NCBI GenBank assembly: GCA_031282235.1
Contig: JAITED010000031.1
Span: forward strand, 1-14,579
Direction of reading: 5' to 3'
From: Propionibacteriaceae bacterium
GTDB taxonomy: Bacteria; Actinomycetota; Actinomycetes; Propionibacteriales; Propionibacteriaceae
Length of the DNA stretch: 14,579 nt
Position 1 is the first letter of the stretch. Every line of letters starts with the position of its first letter. This document shows positions 1 through 7,298 of the stretch, one piece after another. The position numbers were made by a program, and so were the translations under genes. The notes below the pieces were generated by a model that saw only the letters and a list, made by a program, of their open reading frames with translations, did not search any database and had not been told where the DNA came from.

Positions 1-1
1 A

Positions 2-547
2 TACGTGCCTGAGGATAGGCAGCGCGATGGCATGATTTTGGGGCTCACCATCGCAGAGAATCTGGCGCTGGATCAGATAGATAACTACGCCACTTTTGGG
101 CGGTTGGATTTGGCCGCACTGGAGCGTAACGCGATGAGCTTAGCGGAGGAGTTCGACATTCGTACCCCGTCGGTAAACCTGCCGGTGTCCAGCCTCTCCG
201 GCGGCAACCAACAGAAGATGGTGCTGGCGCGCGAACTCAGCCGTCCACTACAGGTGATGGTGGCCAGTCAGCCCACCCGCGGTGTGGACGTGGGCGCTAT
301 CGAGTTTCTGCACAAACGTATCGTCGCGGAACGCGATAAGGGCACTGCGGTGCTCATCATCTCCACCGAGTTAGATGAGGTGGAGAATCTGGCTGACCGC
401 ATCGCGGTGATGTATCGCGGGCGTATCGTGGGGGTGGTGCCGCAGGATACGCCGCGGGACGTAATCGGTTTAATGATGGCCGGTATGGGCTACGCAGAAG
501 CGTGCGCAAGTTGCGGCGTCGCAGTTGACAAGGAGGTCACCGCATGA
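2..547 (+). CDS. Nucleoside ABC importer ATPase (C-terminal part, partial)
   Basis: Partial gene: the reading frame is open to the left edge. The visible 181 codons are the end of the second nucleotide-binding domain of a duplicated RbsA/NupA-like ATPase, which drives import through the two permeases that follow. It begins at the family's YVPEDRQRDG motif, followed by the LTIAENLAL segment. The ABC signature LSGGNQQ lies near residues 64-70 of the visible part. The Walker B region reads VMVASQPTRGVD, with Gln where the catalytic Glu of DEPT usually sits, and the switch region reads IISTELDEV without the usual His. Degenerate second domains of this kind are, as I recall, normal for the BMP-linked nucleoside transporter family, so I do not read this as decay. 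It overlaps the first permease gene by ATGA, so translation is probably coupled. Confidence 0.93.
   Translation, partial: YVPEDRQRDGMILGLTIAENLALDQIDNYATFGRLDLAALERNAMSLAEEFDIRTPSVNLPVSSLSGGNQQKMVLARELSRPLQVMVASQPTRGVDVGAIEFLHKRIVAERDKGTAVLIISTELDEVENLADRIAVMYRGRIVGVVPQDTPRDVIGLMMAGMGYAEACASCGVAVDKEVTA
530..537 (+). promoter_or_regulatory. Ribosome binding site of first permease
   Basis: AAGGAGGT lies six bases before the ATG at 544, inside the end of the ATPase gene. This near-perfect site fixes the permease start at the ATGA overlap. Confidence 0.85.
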
Positions 548-1920
548 GCGAGGAGTTGGTCGGGGCAGCCGTAGATACGCCTAAAGAAGAAGCACTGTTG
601 GCGTGCGAGGACGGGTTTACGCTCGATACGGAAAACCAGCCCGATACGCCCGATATGCCCGATACGCCCGATACGTCGGGCACCGGGGATGAGGGCGGTA
701 AAGAGACGTTCCTACAGGCGTTTAAGCGCAATTATCTAGGGGGAACGTTCCTCTCAGACATGGTGACTCTGGTGTTGGCTTTCGTATGGGCGTTCATCTT
801 GGGGGCCATCCTGATGGTGTTGGCCAGCCCCGAAATCATGGCTAAAGCTAAATACTTCTTCGCCAACCCGTCCGATTTTCTGGACGATGCTTGGGAGAAG
901 ATTGCCACCACCTATCGGGCTTTGGGTGTCGGAGCGTTCGGTTCCGTAAGCGCTTTGGGGGTCACCACCGCGCAGGCAGCGCCGCTGATTGCCGCTGGCT
1001 TGGGCGTGGCGCTCTGCTTCCGGGTGGGATTGTTCAACATCGGCGGTCAAGGCCAAGCTATCTGGGGTTGTACGTTCGCCGCTTGGGTGGGTTTCGGGCT
1101 GCACCTGCCCGCCGCTATCCACGTGCCGCTAGCGCTGCTGGCCGGGGTGGCCGGGGGCGCGGCTTGGGGCGGTCTCGCCGGTTTCCTGCGCGCTAAGTTC
1201 GGTGCCAACGAGGTCATCGTCACCATCATGTTGAACTACGTCGCGTCCAGCTTGTTGACGTATTTACTGTTGCATCAGTTGGGGCGCCCGGGGCGCACCG
1301 ACCCCATCTCGCCGGTGGTTGATGACTCTGCGATGCTGCCGTATATCCCCGGCACGCGGTTCCATCTGGGGTTCCTGCTGGTAATCGTCGCCGGTATCGC
1401 CGTCTGGTGGCTGCTGGATCACACCAAACTCGGGTTTGCGATTCGCGCGGTGGGCGGTAATCCACACGCGGCGGCGGCAGCGGGTATGAGTATGCCGTTC
1501 ACGCTCACCATGGCGATGGTCATCGGTGGCGCGCTCTGCGGTTTGGCTGGTGCCCAATTGACCCTCAGCCCTAACGCACTGGGGCGGCCGGACGCTTTGA
1601 CGCCGCTACTGGTGGGCACTATCGGGTTTGATGCCATCACGGTAGCGCTGCTGGGGCGCTCTAAGCCGCTGGGTACGGTGTTGGCCGGGTTGCTGTTCGG
1701 CGCGCTGAAAGCTGGGGCCCTCAGGATGCAGGGTGAGGCGCAGACCCCCGGCGAGTTGGCCAGCGTAATTCAGGCATTTATCGTGATGTTCGTGGCGGCT
1801 CCGGCGCTGGTGCGTACCATAACTCCGTTCCTCTCCGCGAGACGAAAACCAAAAAAGAAAGCCGCAGTCGTGGGAGAAACTACCCCCGTATCGGTTGTTG
1901 CGGAGGTGAGTGCAGCATGA
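544..1920 (+). CDS. Nucleoside ABC importer permease 1 (NupP/YufP-like)
   Basis: Inner-membrane permease of 458 residues, one of two forming the channel of a BMP-dependent nucleoside importer. After a hydrophilic N-terminal tail of about 70 residues come many hydrophobic segments. Family marks are FRVGLFNIGGQGQ (about residues 159-171), the loop GANEVIVTIMLNY (about 219-231) that should contact the ATPase, and GNPHAAAAAGMS in the second half. It is roughly 100 residues longer than Bacillus YufP as I recall that protein; the extra length is in the acidic tail, which contains a PDT/PDM tripeptide repeat (about 33-44), and in an added membrane segment. The start is ATG within the ATGA overlap, with a strong AAGGAGGT site. 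The end overlaps the second permease by ATGA. Nucleosides as substrate are inferred from the family. Confidence 0.9.
   Translation: MSEELVGAAVDTPKEEALLACEDGFTLDTENQPDTPDMPDTPDTSGTGDEGGKETFLQAFKRNYLGGTFLSDMVTLVLAFVWAFILGAILMVLASPEIMAKAKYFFANPSDFLDDAWEKIATTYRALGVGAFGSVSALGVTTAQAAPLIAAGLGVALCFRVGLFNIGGQGQAIWGCTFAAWVGFGLHLPAAIHVPLALLAGVAGGAAWGGLAGFLRAKFGANEVIVTIMLNYVASSLLTYLLLHQLGRPGRTDPISPVVDDSAMLPYIPGTRFHLGFLLVIVAGIAVWWLLDHTKLGFAIRAVGGNPHAAAAAGMSMPFTLTMAMVIGGALCGLAGAQLTLSPNALGRPDALTPLLVGTIGFDAITVALLGRSKPLGTVLAGLLFGALKAGALRMQGEAQTPGELASVIQAFIVMFVAAPALVRTITPFLSARRKPKKKAAVVGETTPVSVVAEVSAA
640..675 (+). repeat. Four tandem 9-bp units in permease 1 tail
   Basis: Four consecutive copies of CCCGATACG run here; the second copy reads CCCGATATG. 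They encode PDT-PDM-PDT-PDT in the cytosolic tail. The unit is a multiple of three, so gain or loss of copies would not shift the frame. Confidence 0.9.
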
Positions 1921-3263
1921 GCCCGCGTATTGATGGCAAACTGCCCAAAACGACGCCCGATGCTCCGGTTCCGAGCGTTGATACGACCAAAGCGCAGCTT
2001 CCGGTAAGCGCCACTTTGGAGCACACCGAATCCGCCGAGGACAAGTCGCACCGCATCTCAGTGGCGGTGCTGCTCGCCATAATGGGAGCGCTGCTGCTGT
2101 TCATGGCCACCAAAGCCAGCGGCACAGCGGTGTTCGCGTTATCGAACGCCCTTGACAGCGTGCAACTGCCCAAAATTGAGGTGCCCGCCGTCCCCTGCGT
2201 AATCATCGGCGCTTTGCTATGCCTCGGCAGCGCAGCGGGGCTGTTCCTAAAAGCCCCACCCAAAGTGCGCACCGCGCTGAACATCGCCGCCGGGCTGGGG
2301 TTCGTGGCCGGATTCTTGGCTTGGGCTGCGGGTGGACGCACATTTGACTTCCTAGTCACCAACCAATTCAACGGCACGCTGGCATACGCTACCCCGCTCA
2401 TCTTTGGCGCGTTGGGTGGCCTGTTGGGCGAGCGCGCCGGGGTGGTAAACGTCGCTATTGAGGCGCAGTTCCTCTCCGGGGCGTTCGCGGCTGCCCTAGT
2501 GGGCACCATGACGAAATCGCTGCTGTGGGGCATGGTCGCCGGAGCAGTGGTCGGGGTTGCGATGGGCGCGCTGCTAGCGCTGTTCTCAGTGAAATACCTA
2601 GTGGACCAGGTGGTGATGGGTGTGGTGCTCAACTCGTTTGCCACTGGGCTCACGGGGTATCTCTACTCGCAGTTCATCACCACGGCTCGGGAACAGTACA
2701 ACGACACCCCTCTGTTCCAAGCGGTGCGCGTGCCGGTGTTGGCCGACATTCCGTTCATCGGCCCGATTCTGTTCCAACAGAAGCCGATGGCGTATATGGC
2801 GTTTGCGTCGGTAGTGCTGGTGTGGTTCCTGCTGTTCCGTACCAAGTGGGGGCTTAGGGTACGCGCCGTGGGCGAGCATCCCGAGGCCGCAGAGACCGTA
2901 GGTATCAACGTCCGCGCGGTGCGCTGGCAAGCGGTGCTGTTGGGCGGCGTATTCGCCGGTATCGGCGGCACCTACTTCGTGCTTTCGGTCTCCGGGCAGT
3001 TCATCAAGTCCATCTCGTCCGGCATGGGGTTCATCGCCATCGCCGCGTTCATCATGGGTCGCTGGCGTCCCGGATTGGCGGCGCTGATGTGCGTATTCTT
3101 CGGCTTCGTCACCCAGCTCTCCACCCAAGTGCAGAACCTACAAACCGGTCTGGATTCCCGCTTCTTAGTGATTCTGCCCTACGTAGCCACCATCGTCGCA
3201 GTCGCCGGTCTGGTGGGTCGGGTTCGAGCCCCCAAAGCCGACGGTACGAACTACGACAAGTAG
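1917..3263 (+). CDS. Nucleoside ABC importer permease 2 (NupQ/YufQ-like)
   Basis: Second membrane permease of the importer, 448 residues. The N-terminal 45 residues are hydrophilic. Two or three hydrophobic segments follow (about 47-65, 92-111 and 119-137) that precede the core domain. The core carries the family marks LGERAGVVNVAIEAQ (about 170-184), DQVVMGVVLNSFATG (about 230-244) and GEHPEAAETVGINV (about 319-332), then the glycine-rich helices VLLGGVFAGIGGTYF and SGMGFIAIAAFIMGRW. Bacillus YufQ is much shorter as I recall it, and the excess here is N-terminal. It starts at ATG in an ATGA overlap with permease 1, preceded by CGGAGGTGAG. It is the last gene of the operon; the usual lipoprotein partner lies downstream on the opposite strand. 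Confidence 0.9.
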   Translation: MSPRIDGKLPKTTPDAPVPSVDTTKAQLPVSATLEHTESAEDKSHRISVAVLLAIMGALLLFMATKASGTAVFALSNALDSVQLPKIEVPAVPCVIIGALLCLGSAAGLFLKAPPKVRTALNIAAGLGFVAGFLAWAAGGRTFDFLVTNQFNGTLAYATPLIFGALGGLLGERAGVVNVAIEAQFLSGAFAAALVGTMTKSLLWGMVAGAVVGVAMGALLALFSVKYLVDQVVMGVVLNSFATGLTGYLYSQFITTAREQYNDTPLFQAVRVPVLADIPFIGPILFQQKPMAYMAFASVVLVWFLLFRTKWGLRVRAVGEHPEAAETVGINVRAVRWQAVLLGGVFAGIGGTYFVLSVSGQFIKSISSGMGFIAIAAFIMGRWRPGLAALMCVFFGFVTQLSTQVQNLQTGLDSRFLVILPYVATIVAVAGLVGRVRAPKADGTNYDK

Positions 3264-3502
3264 CGTGTGTGGGGCGTTCCCCGACGTTGCTATTTGACGC
3301 TGGTGTGTGCTGACTGGTTGGGGCGCTGCTTGGACAGTGGGTCGGCGGGCTGGAACATAAGGCGTCGCGGGGACGCTCCCGGGCGTGCGAGAAATTATCG
3401 CACACCCTCCCGCTCGATGACTCCCCAATCCCGGCGCTCCCTACGGGACCGCTGCGGGCATGGTTAGCCAACGCCCCGCTCGTGCCTTATGTTCCAGCCC
3501 AC

Positions 3503-3540
3503 CTTGCTTGTTATTCGCGCTATCCCTTTGCAGTGGTAGG
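3503..3540. repeat. 38-bp direct repeat, copy 1
   Basis: This stretch begins CTTGCTTGTTATTCGCG and ends CAGTGGTAGG. It matches 3574-3611 at 37 of 38 positions; the single difference is C at 3531 against T at 3602. The two copies start 71 bp apart. Confidence 0.93.
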
Positions 3541-3573
3541 CCAAAACATATTCGCACCGTCCAGTGGGTAAAA

Positions 3574-3611
3574 CTTGCTTGTTATTCGCGCTATCCCTTT
3601 GTAGTGGTAGG
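3574..3611. repeat. 38-bp direct repeat, copy 2
   Basis: Second copy, differing from copy 1 at one base. A short third echo, TGTAGTGGTAG, follows at 3619-3629, so the 3' part of the unit is present three times. It lies in non-coding DNA between convergent operons. Confidence 0.93.
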
Positions 3612-3691
3612 GCACTCCTGTAGTGGTAGCGGCTCCCCAATAACCCACCTAACAGCGTCTCAAAACAACTGAACCCAGCAGTACTTACTTA

Positions 3692-3740
3692 TAAAAAAAC
3701 TAAAGCGCGGGAATCCCGGAGAACTCCCGCGCTTTAAGTT
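3692..3740 (-). terminator. Intrinsic terminator of the BMP lipoprotein gene
   Basis: A perfect 12-bp stem (TAAAGCGCGGGA at 3701-3712 with TCCCGCGCTTTA at 3725-3736) encloses a 12-base loop. Read on the minus strand it is followed by a run of seven Ts (As at 3693-3699). It sits about 30 bases beyond the stop of the lipoprotein gene. On the plus strand only a four-T run follows, so termination there would be weaker. Confidence 0.88.
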
Positions 3741-3769
3741 TTGCTAGTTATGAACTAGCGGAGGTTTTA

Positions 3770-4840
3770 TCAACGGGTGGCTTTGATGGTGCCGCCGATG
3801 ATGCCCGCCTTGATCGTATCCAGTTCGGCTTTGGTGTCAGCCGGAATTACGGAGTCGAAATCATGGAAGGGGGAGAGGACAACGCCGTCGTTGGCGAGCG
3901 TGCCAACGTAGGGCTTGTTATCCCACTTGTTCTCGTAGGCAGCCTTGATGGCTTCGTACACGCCCTTATCAACGGCCTTCTCTACGGAGGTCAGCAACAC
4001 GGAGCCGTACTGCGGCGAGGAAACGTAGCCGTCGGTGTCAACCCAGATGCCCAGCACCTTGCCGTTGGATTCCTGAGCGACCTGCAGTGCGCCAGTGCCA
4101 GCGTTGCCAGCAACCGGGAACAGGACGTCCGCGCCTTGGTCAACCTGAGTCTGAGCAAGGGTCTTGCCGAGGTTCGCTTCGGTGAAGGAGTTGACTTCGG
4201 CGTAGGTGCCAGCAGCGGCATCCCAACCGATAACCTCAACGTTGGTGCCTTTCTGGGCGTTGTAGTACTCAACACCGAGCACGTAGCCATCCATGAAGAT
4301 GGTGACGGACGGGTAGTTGATGCCGCCGTAGGTGGCAACCTTACCGGTCTTGCTCATGGAAGCGGCCAGATAGCCCGCCAAGAAACCATTTTCGTTGGTC
4401 TGGAAGGTTAGACCCTTAACGTTGGCGAGCGTGCCGTCGCCGGCGGCGTCGTCAACGACTGCGAAGTAAACATTGGGGTTAGCTTTGGCGGCTTCCTGAA
4501 TTGCATCAGAGAGCGCGAAACCTACACCGACGACGATGTTGCAGCCGACATCAACCATCGACTGTACGTTGGAGCCGTAATCAGACTCGGCGACCGACTG
4601 TACTTTGGCTTCTTCGATGCCAAACTCTTTGACCGCCTGCTGTACGCCAGCGTATGAGGTTTGGTTGAACGACTTGTCGTCGAAACCGCCCATGTCGGAC
4701 ACGATGCAAGCTTTGAACTTCGGGGCGTCCGTGGTGGTGGTTGTGTTGCTCGGGCTGCTGCTCGGATCTTCGGCACAACCCGCGATGAGTAACGCGGATG
4801 CGCAGGCGAGCGCTACCGCAGCGAGTGGGGACTTCTTCAC
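3770..4840 (-). CDS. BMP-family nucleoside-binding lipoprotein (PnrA/TmpC-like)
   Basis: Extracellular substrate-binding lipoprotein of 356 residues that should feed nucleosides to the ABC importer encoded at 2-3263. The start is GTG at 4840, not an upstream ATG at 5008 in the same frame, because AGGAGG lies six bases before the GTG and the next residues form a lipoprotein signal: KK, a hydrophobic stretch, then LIAGC with lipidated Cys22. A Ser/Thr-rich linker follows (about 27-38). Family marks are IVSDMGGFDDKSFNQTSYAG (about 46-64), which includes ligand-contact positions in this fold, then GVGFALSDAI, FAVVDD, NENGFLAGYLAA (about 149-160) and VFPVAG-like LFPVAGNAGTGAL. The gene faces the transporter operon instead of leading it, so it has its own promoter and terminator. 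BMP-family assignment is secure; the exact nucleoside is not visible. Confidence 0.94.
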   Translation of the reverse strand: MKKSPLAAVALACASALLIAGCAEDPSSSPSNTTTTTDAPKFKACIVSDMGGFDDKSFNQTSYAGVQQAVKEFGIEEAKVQSVAESDYGSNVQSMVDVGCNIVVGVGFALSDAIQEAAKANPNVYFAVVDDAAGDGTLANVKGLTFQTNENGFLAGYLAASMSKTGKVATYGGINYPSVTIFMDGYVLGVEYYNAQKGTNVEVIGWDAAAGTYAEVNSFTEANLGKTLAQTQVDQGADVLFPVAGNAGTGALQVAQESNGKVLGIWVDTDGYVSSPQYGSVLLTSVEKAVDKGVYEAIKAAYENKWDNKPYVGTLANDGVVLSPFHDFDSVIPADTKAELDTIKAGIIGGTIKATR

Positions 4841-4846
4841 TGATTG

Positions 4847-4852
4847 CCTCCT
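4847..4852 (-). promoter_or_regulatory. Ribosome binding site deciding the lipoprotein start
   Basis: AGGAGG on the minus strand, six bases before GTG 4840. It settles the start and removes 56 codons of spurious N-terminal extension that would hide the lipoprotein signal. Confidence 0.9.
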
Positions 4853-4865
4853 AGGCAACTCAAAT

Positions 4866-4897
4866 GGATTAATAATTACTGCCAGATGGCTTAATCC
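4866..4897. promoter_or_regulatory. GGATTAA inverted pair, proximal (candidate operator)
   Basis: GGATTAA at 4866-4872 faces TTAATCC at 4891-4897, with a small GCCA-GA-TGGC palindrome between. It lies 26-57 bases upstream of the lipoprotein start, where a regulator of its promoter would bind. No binding protein is identified. Confidence 0.45.
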
Positions 4898-4983
4898 CAG
4901 CCTAACGCAAAATGACCTTTTGCCCCACAATCTGACGCATGTGAGTATTCTCAGGTACGCCAAACCCGCTGGAATATACGGTT

Positions 4984-4999
4984 TTAATCGCGGGATTAA
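4984..4999. promoter_or_regulatory. TTAATC-GCGG-GATTAA palindrome, distal (candidate operator)
   Basis: A perfect 6+4+6 inverted repeat using the same GATTAA half-site as the proximal pair. It lies about 145-160 bases upstream of the lipoprotein start and just past the end of the oligoribonuclease gene. The shared half-site suggests one regulator with two sites; this is inference. Confidence 0.45.
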
Positions 5000-5030
5000 C
5001 CGCAGCAACTAAAAGCGGAGCGCTGTTTAA

Positions 5031-5630
5031 CTAGCCTCGGGTTTGGGCGGCAGCGACGGCTTGAGCTTCCTCTGTGGTTGGGCCGGGAGGGGCTACGAAC
5101 ACCGTGGCGCGGTAGTACGCCAACTCGGCGATGGACTCCATGATGTCTGCCAACGCCCGGTGATTGCCGTGTTTGGAGGGGGCGGCGTAAAACACTTTGG
5201 GATACCAGCGTTTGGCAAGCTCTTTTATGCTGGAAACGTCGATGCTGCGGTAGTGCAGATAGCTTTCCAGCTCCGGCATGTAGCGCGCTAGGAACGTGCG
5301 GTCGGTGCCGATGGTGTTACCAGCGATGGGGGCTTTACCCGCAGTGGGCACCACCGATTTCACATACGCCAGCACCTGCTGTTCCGCTTCCCGCAACGTG
5401 ACTTGGGAGGCGCGTACCTCATCCAACAGGCCAGAGTTGGTGTGCATATCGCGTACAAAATCGCCCATGGAATCCAGTGTTTCCTCCGGAGCAGAGATTA
5501 CGATGTCGATGCCCTCCCCCAGCGGGTTCAAGTTGCCGTCGGTGACCTGCACCGCCACTTCTATCAGGGCGTCGTGCGCCACATCCAAGCCGGTCATCTC
5601 GCAGTCAATCCACACCAGTGCGTCTATCAC
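5031..5630 (-). CDS. orn: Oligoribonuclease
   Basis: Cytosolic 3'-5' exoribonuclease of 199 residues that degrades the last 2-5 nucleotides of RNA and linear dinucleotides such as pGpG. All DEDDh catalytic positions are visible: D9 and E11 in WIDCEMTGLD, D110 in GNTIGTDRTFL, H157 in KHGNHRALADI, and D162. RSIDVSSIKELAKRWYP (about 128-144) is also typical of Orn. Length is normal for the family. The start is GTG at 5630 with AAGGTGG (5635-5641) four bases upstream. The C-terminal 20 residues, rich in Pro, Ala and Thr, are variable in the family. It stands alone between the lipoprotein and MFS genes, all on the minus strand. Confidence 0.96.
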   Translation of the reverse strand: MIDALVWIDCEMTGLDVAHDALIEVAVQVTDGNLNPLGEGIDIVISAPEETLDSMGDFVRDMHTNSGLLDEVRASQVTLREAEQQVLAYVKSVVPTAGKAPIAGNTIGTDRTFLARYMPELESYLHYRSIDVSSIKELAKRWYPKVFYAAPSKHGNHRALADIMESIAELAYYRATVFVAPPGPTTEEAQAVAAAQTRG

Positions 5631-5860
5631 CCCACCACCTTAAACCCTAACGTGCCAACTTTGTCACCTCACGCACGAGATAGCGCTCAGTTGCTCCCCC
5701 TATGCCCCCTTATCCTCCACCTTGTTCCCTAACTTTTCTCTACCCCCCGGAGGGGATAGAAGCTCTGAAGCATGGCGCGAGATATGCGTATAGACATGAA
5801 CTGTGCATGGGGATAAGGAGGGTAAGCAAGAAGGAACAAGAACGAAAGCGATAGTACGAC

Positions 5861-7075
5861 TTAAGGTTGCGGCACAGAGGGCGGTAAGGCTCCGCGGTGC
5901 GGCATCTGGGTGACGAAACGTAAACCACCAGCTATGCCGATAACGCCCAACGCCAGCGCAGCTACTGATAGCGGGGCGAACAACGTAACCAGCGAGATTA
6001 CCCCCGGCCCCAGAGCAGTCCCGATGTCTCCGAATACCCGCCAACCGGAGAGAAACTGCGCGCGTCCCACCGTGGGCGACAAATCGGCTCCCACGGTGAC
6101 GAAGATGCCCGCCGACACTCCGTTGCTGATGCCCAACCACACTGCCACTGCGATGATGGGCAGCAAAGACCTAGCCAACGGCAACATCAGGAACCCAAGC
6201 GACATGGCGAACATGGTGGGCACCGTGACCCAGAACCGTCCCAAACGATCCATGATGAGCCCGCCGGGGAAGAACAGCGCTACGTCTGGGGCCATGGAGG
6301 CGGCGTATATCAGGTTGGTGGTGGACGTGGTGAAGCCGTGCTGGTCGCACCACAGCGGCAGAATCGTCTGGCGCGCCGCCCGTATGAGACTGAGCGTGAG
6401 CATCGCCAACCCTAGGCTGATGAATGCCCGGCGGTGCTGATAGAGGATACGCCACATCGACTGGCTGTGCTCCACTCCGTCAGCGCCGACTACCGTGGTG
6501 ATGTTGGGAGGTAGGTCGGGCATGAACAGCGTAACCACAGCCGCTAGCAGGCTCATCACCGCCGCAAGCGCAAACGCATAGTTGATGTCGTATGCGGCTG
6601 TGATCGCCGCGCCCGCCAACGGCCCCAACACGTTGCCGATACGAAACACCCCACCCAAACTGCTCATGGCGCGAGCGCGATACCGCAGCGGAACCGCCAC
6701 CGTGAGATACGTCTGCCGCGCGAGCGCGAAAACCGCACCCGAGCAGCCGTGTATGAACACCAGTACCGCAAACAGCCACAGTTCGCGTACCCAAAACGCC
6801 GCGCCCAGCACCACCGCATCCACCAGACAGGCGGCCAACAGGGAACGCCGCTCCCCGAATCGATCCGCAATCACCCCCGCCGGGAGGTCAGCCACCAACT
6901 GCCCCACCCCGGTGAGCGCGGACACAAACGCCGCAACCCCGAGCGCCGCCCCCAACTCTTTCGCCTGAATCGCAATCATGGGGATGGCCGCGCCGTACCC
7001 AAAGGACGCCAACAGGGTAGGCCCATACGCCGCAGTCAGAAACCGCGCCGTATTAGGTTGCTCCCAGATTCCCAT
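5861..7075 (-). CDS. MFS transporter (exporter-like)
   Basis: Major facilitator superfamily membrane protein of about 404 residues with roughly twelve hydrophobic segments. The loop DLPAGVIADRFGERRS (about 63-78) matches the family's motif A (GxxxDRxGRR) between segments 2 and 3, and a weaker DRLGRFW copy occurs in the second half (GLIMDRLGRFWVTVPT), as expected for the duplicated fold. The central hydrophilic loop (about 195-220) separates the halves. I chose ATG 7075, which follows GAGAAG at poor spacing; GTG 7093 in the same frame would add six residues and could be a leaderless start. The substrate cannot be told; drug or metabolite efflux is the usual role of this group. The downstream interval to orn (5631-5860) holds no recognisable gene, only a small bulged C/G hairpin near 5740-5761. 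Confidence 0.88.
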   Translation of the reverse strand: MGIWEQPNTARFLTAAYGPTLLASFGYGAAIPMIAIQAKELGAALGVAAFVSALTGVGQLVADLPAGVIADRFGERRSLLAACLVDAVVLGAAFWVRELWLFAVLVFIHGCSGAVFALARQTYLTVAVPLRYRARAMSSLGGVFRIGNVLGPLAGAAITAAYDINYAFALAAVMSLLAAVVTLFMPDLPPNITTVVGADGVEHSQSMWRILYQHRRAFISLGLAMLTLSLIRAARQTILPLWCDQHGFTTSTTNLIYAASMAPDVALFFPGGLIMDRLGRFWVTVPTMFAMSLGFLMLPLARSLLPIIAVAVWLGISNGVSAGIFVTVGADLSPTVGRAQFLSGWRVFGDIGTALGPGVISLVTLFAPLSVAALALGVIGIAGGLRFVTQMPHRGALPPSVPQP

Positions 7076-7137
7076 CGTCTGTAATCTTCTCACTATTGGG
7101 AACTAGACTGCTATGCGGTACACAATATGACCCCCCA

Positions 7138-7167
7138 TCCGGCGGATTGCTGCCGCAATCTGCCGGA
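7138..7167. repeat. Long near-perfect hairpin between MFS gene and tRNA
   Basis: Thirteen pairs (one G-T) surround a TGCC tetraloop. The inner stem GGATTGC/GCAATCT and outer stem TCCGGC/GCCGGA are continuous. No T run follows on either strand, so it is not a standard intrinsic terminator. It could be an operator or a transcribed hairpin of the divergent promoter region. Confidence 0.7.
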
Positions 7168-7197
7168 CTAAAGGCGAGTATCCCGTGTTCCCACCTA

Positions 7198-7271
7198 GGC
7201 CCCGTAGCTCAGTCGGATAGAGCATCAGACTTCTAATCTGCCGGTCGAGAGTTCGAATCTCTCCGGGGTCG
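7198..7271 (+). tRNA. tRNA-Arg (anticodon UCU)
   Basis: A complete cloverleaf of 74 bases is visible: acceptor GGCCCCG pairs with CGGGGTC (one G-T); D-stem GCTC/GAGC; anticodon loop CTTCTAA with TCT at 7232-7234, which reads AGA (and AGG by wobble); T-arm GAGAG-TTCGAAT-CTCTC; discriminator G. CCA is not encoded. The outer pair of the anticodon stem (27-43) is a T-C mismatch, which is slightly unusual. It reads AGA/AGG, rare codons in such genomes. Its 3' side borders the accessory toxin-antitoxin patch. Confidence 0.95.
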
Positions 7272-7298
7272 CAAGGGTTTTAGCAGCCCAATCGCGGG

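Larger units (their letters stand above)
3264..3700. other. Gene-free gap after the nucleoside ABC operon
   Basis: No convincing gene is seen; open frames here lack family-like sequence and ribosome sites. The gap holds two GC-rich hairpins (stem GCGTC/GACGC at 3362-3376 and stem GTGCGA/TCGCAC at 3385-3403) with no T run after them, then the pair of 38-bp direct repeats. The hairpins could mark the end of the plus-strand operon transcript. Confidence 0.6.

Noticed and set aside
84..300. Degenerate Walker B and missing switch His in the nucleoside ABC ATPase as a sign of decay
   Set aside because: Second domains in this ATPase family commonly carry QPTRG and lack the His, and the gene is otherwise intact and coupled to its permeases.
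537..731. Minus-strand frame with SGVSGISGVSG repeats
   Set aside because: It is the antisense of the 9-bp repeat array inside the well-supported permease gene.
3503..3611. CRISPR array suggested by the 38-bp direct repeats
   Set aside because: Only two full units with one 33-bp spacer and no cas genes; too little to call an array.
3460..3672. Possible 70-codon gene on the plus strand across the 38-bp repeats
   Set aside because: No ribosome site, no recognisable protein pattern, and the repeats fall in different frames relative to it.
4841..5008. Longer N-terminus of the lipoprotein starting at ATG 5008
   Set aside because: The GTG at 4840 has AGGAGG at ideal spacing and begins a classic lipoprotein signal; the extra 56 codons would bury it and cross the candidate operators.
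5740..5761. Terminator for the MFS gene at the C-rich/G-rich hairpin
   Set aside because: The stem needs a bulged base and no T run follows on the minus strand; too weak to list as a terminator.
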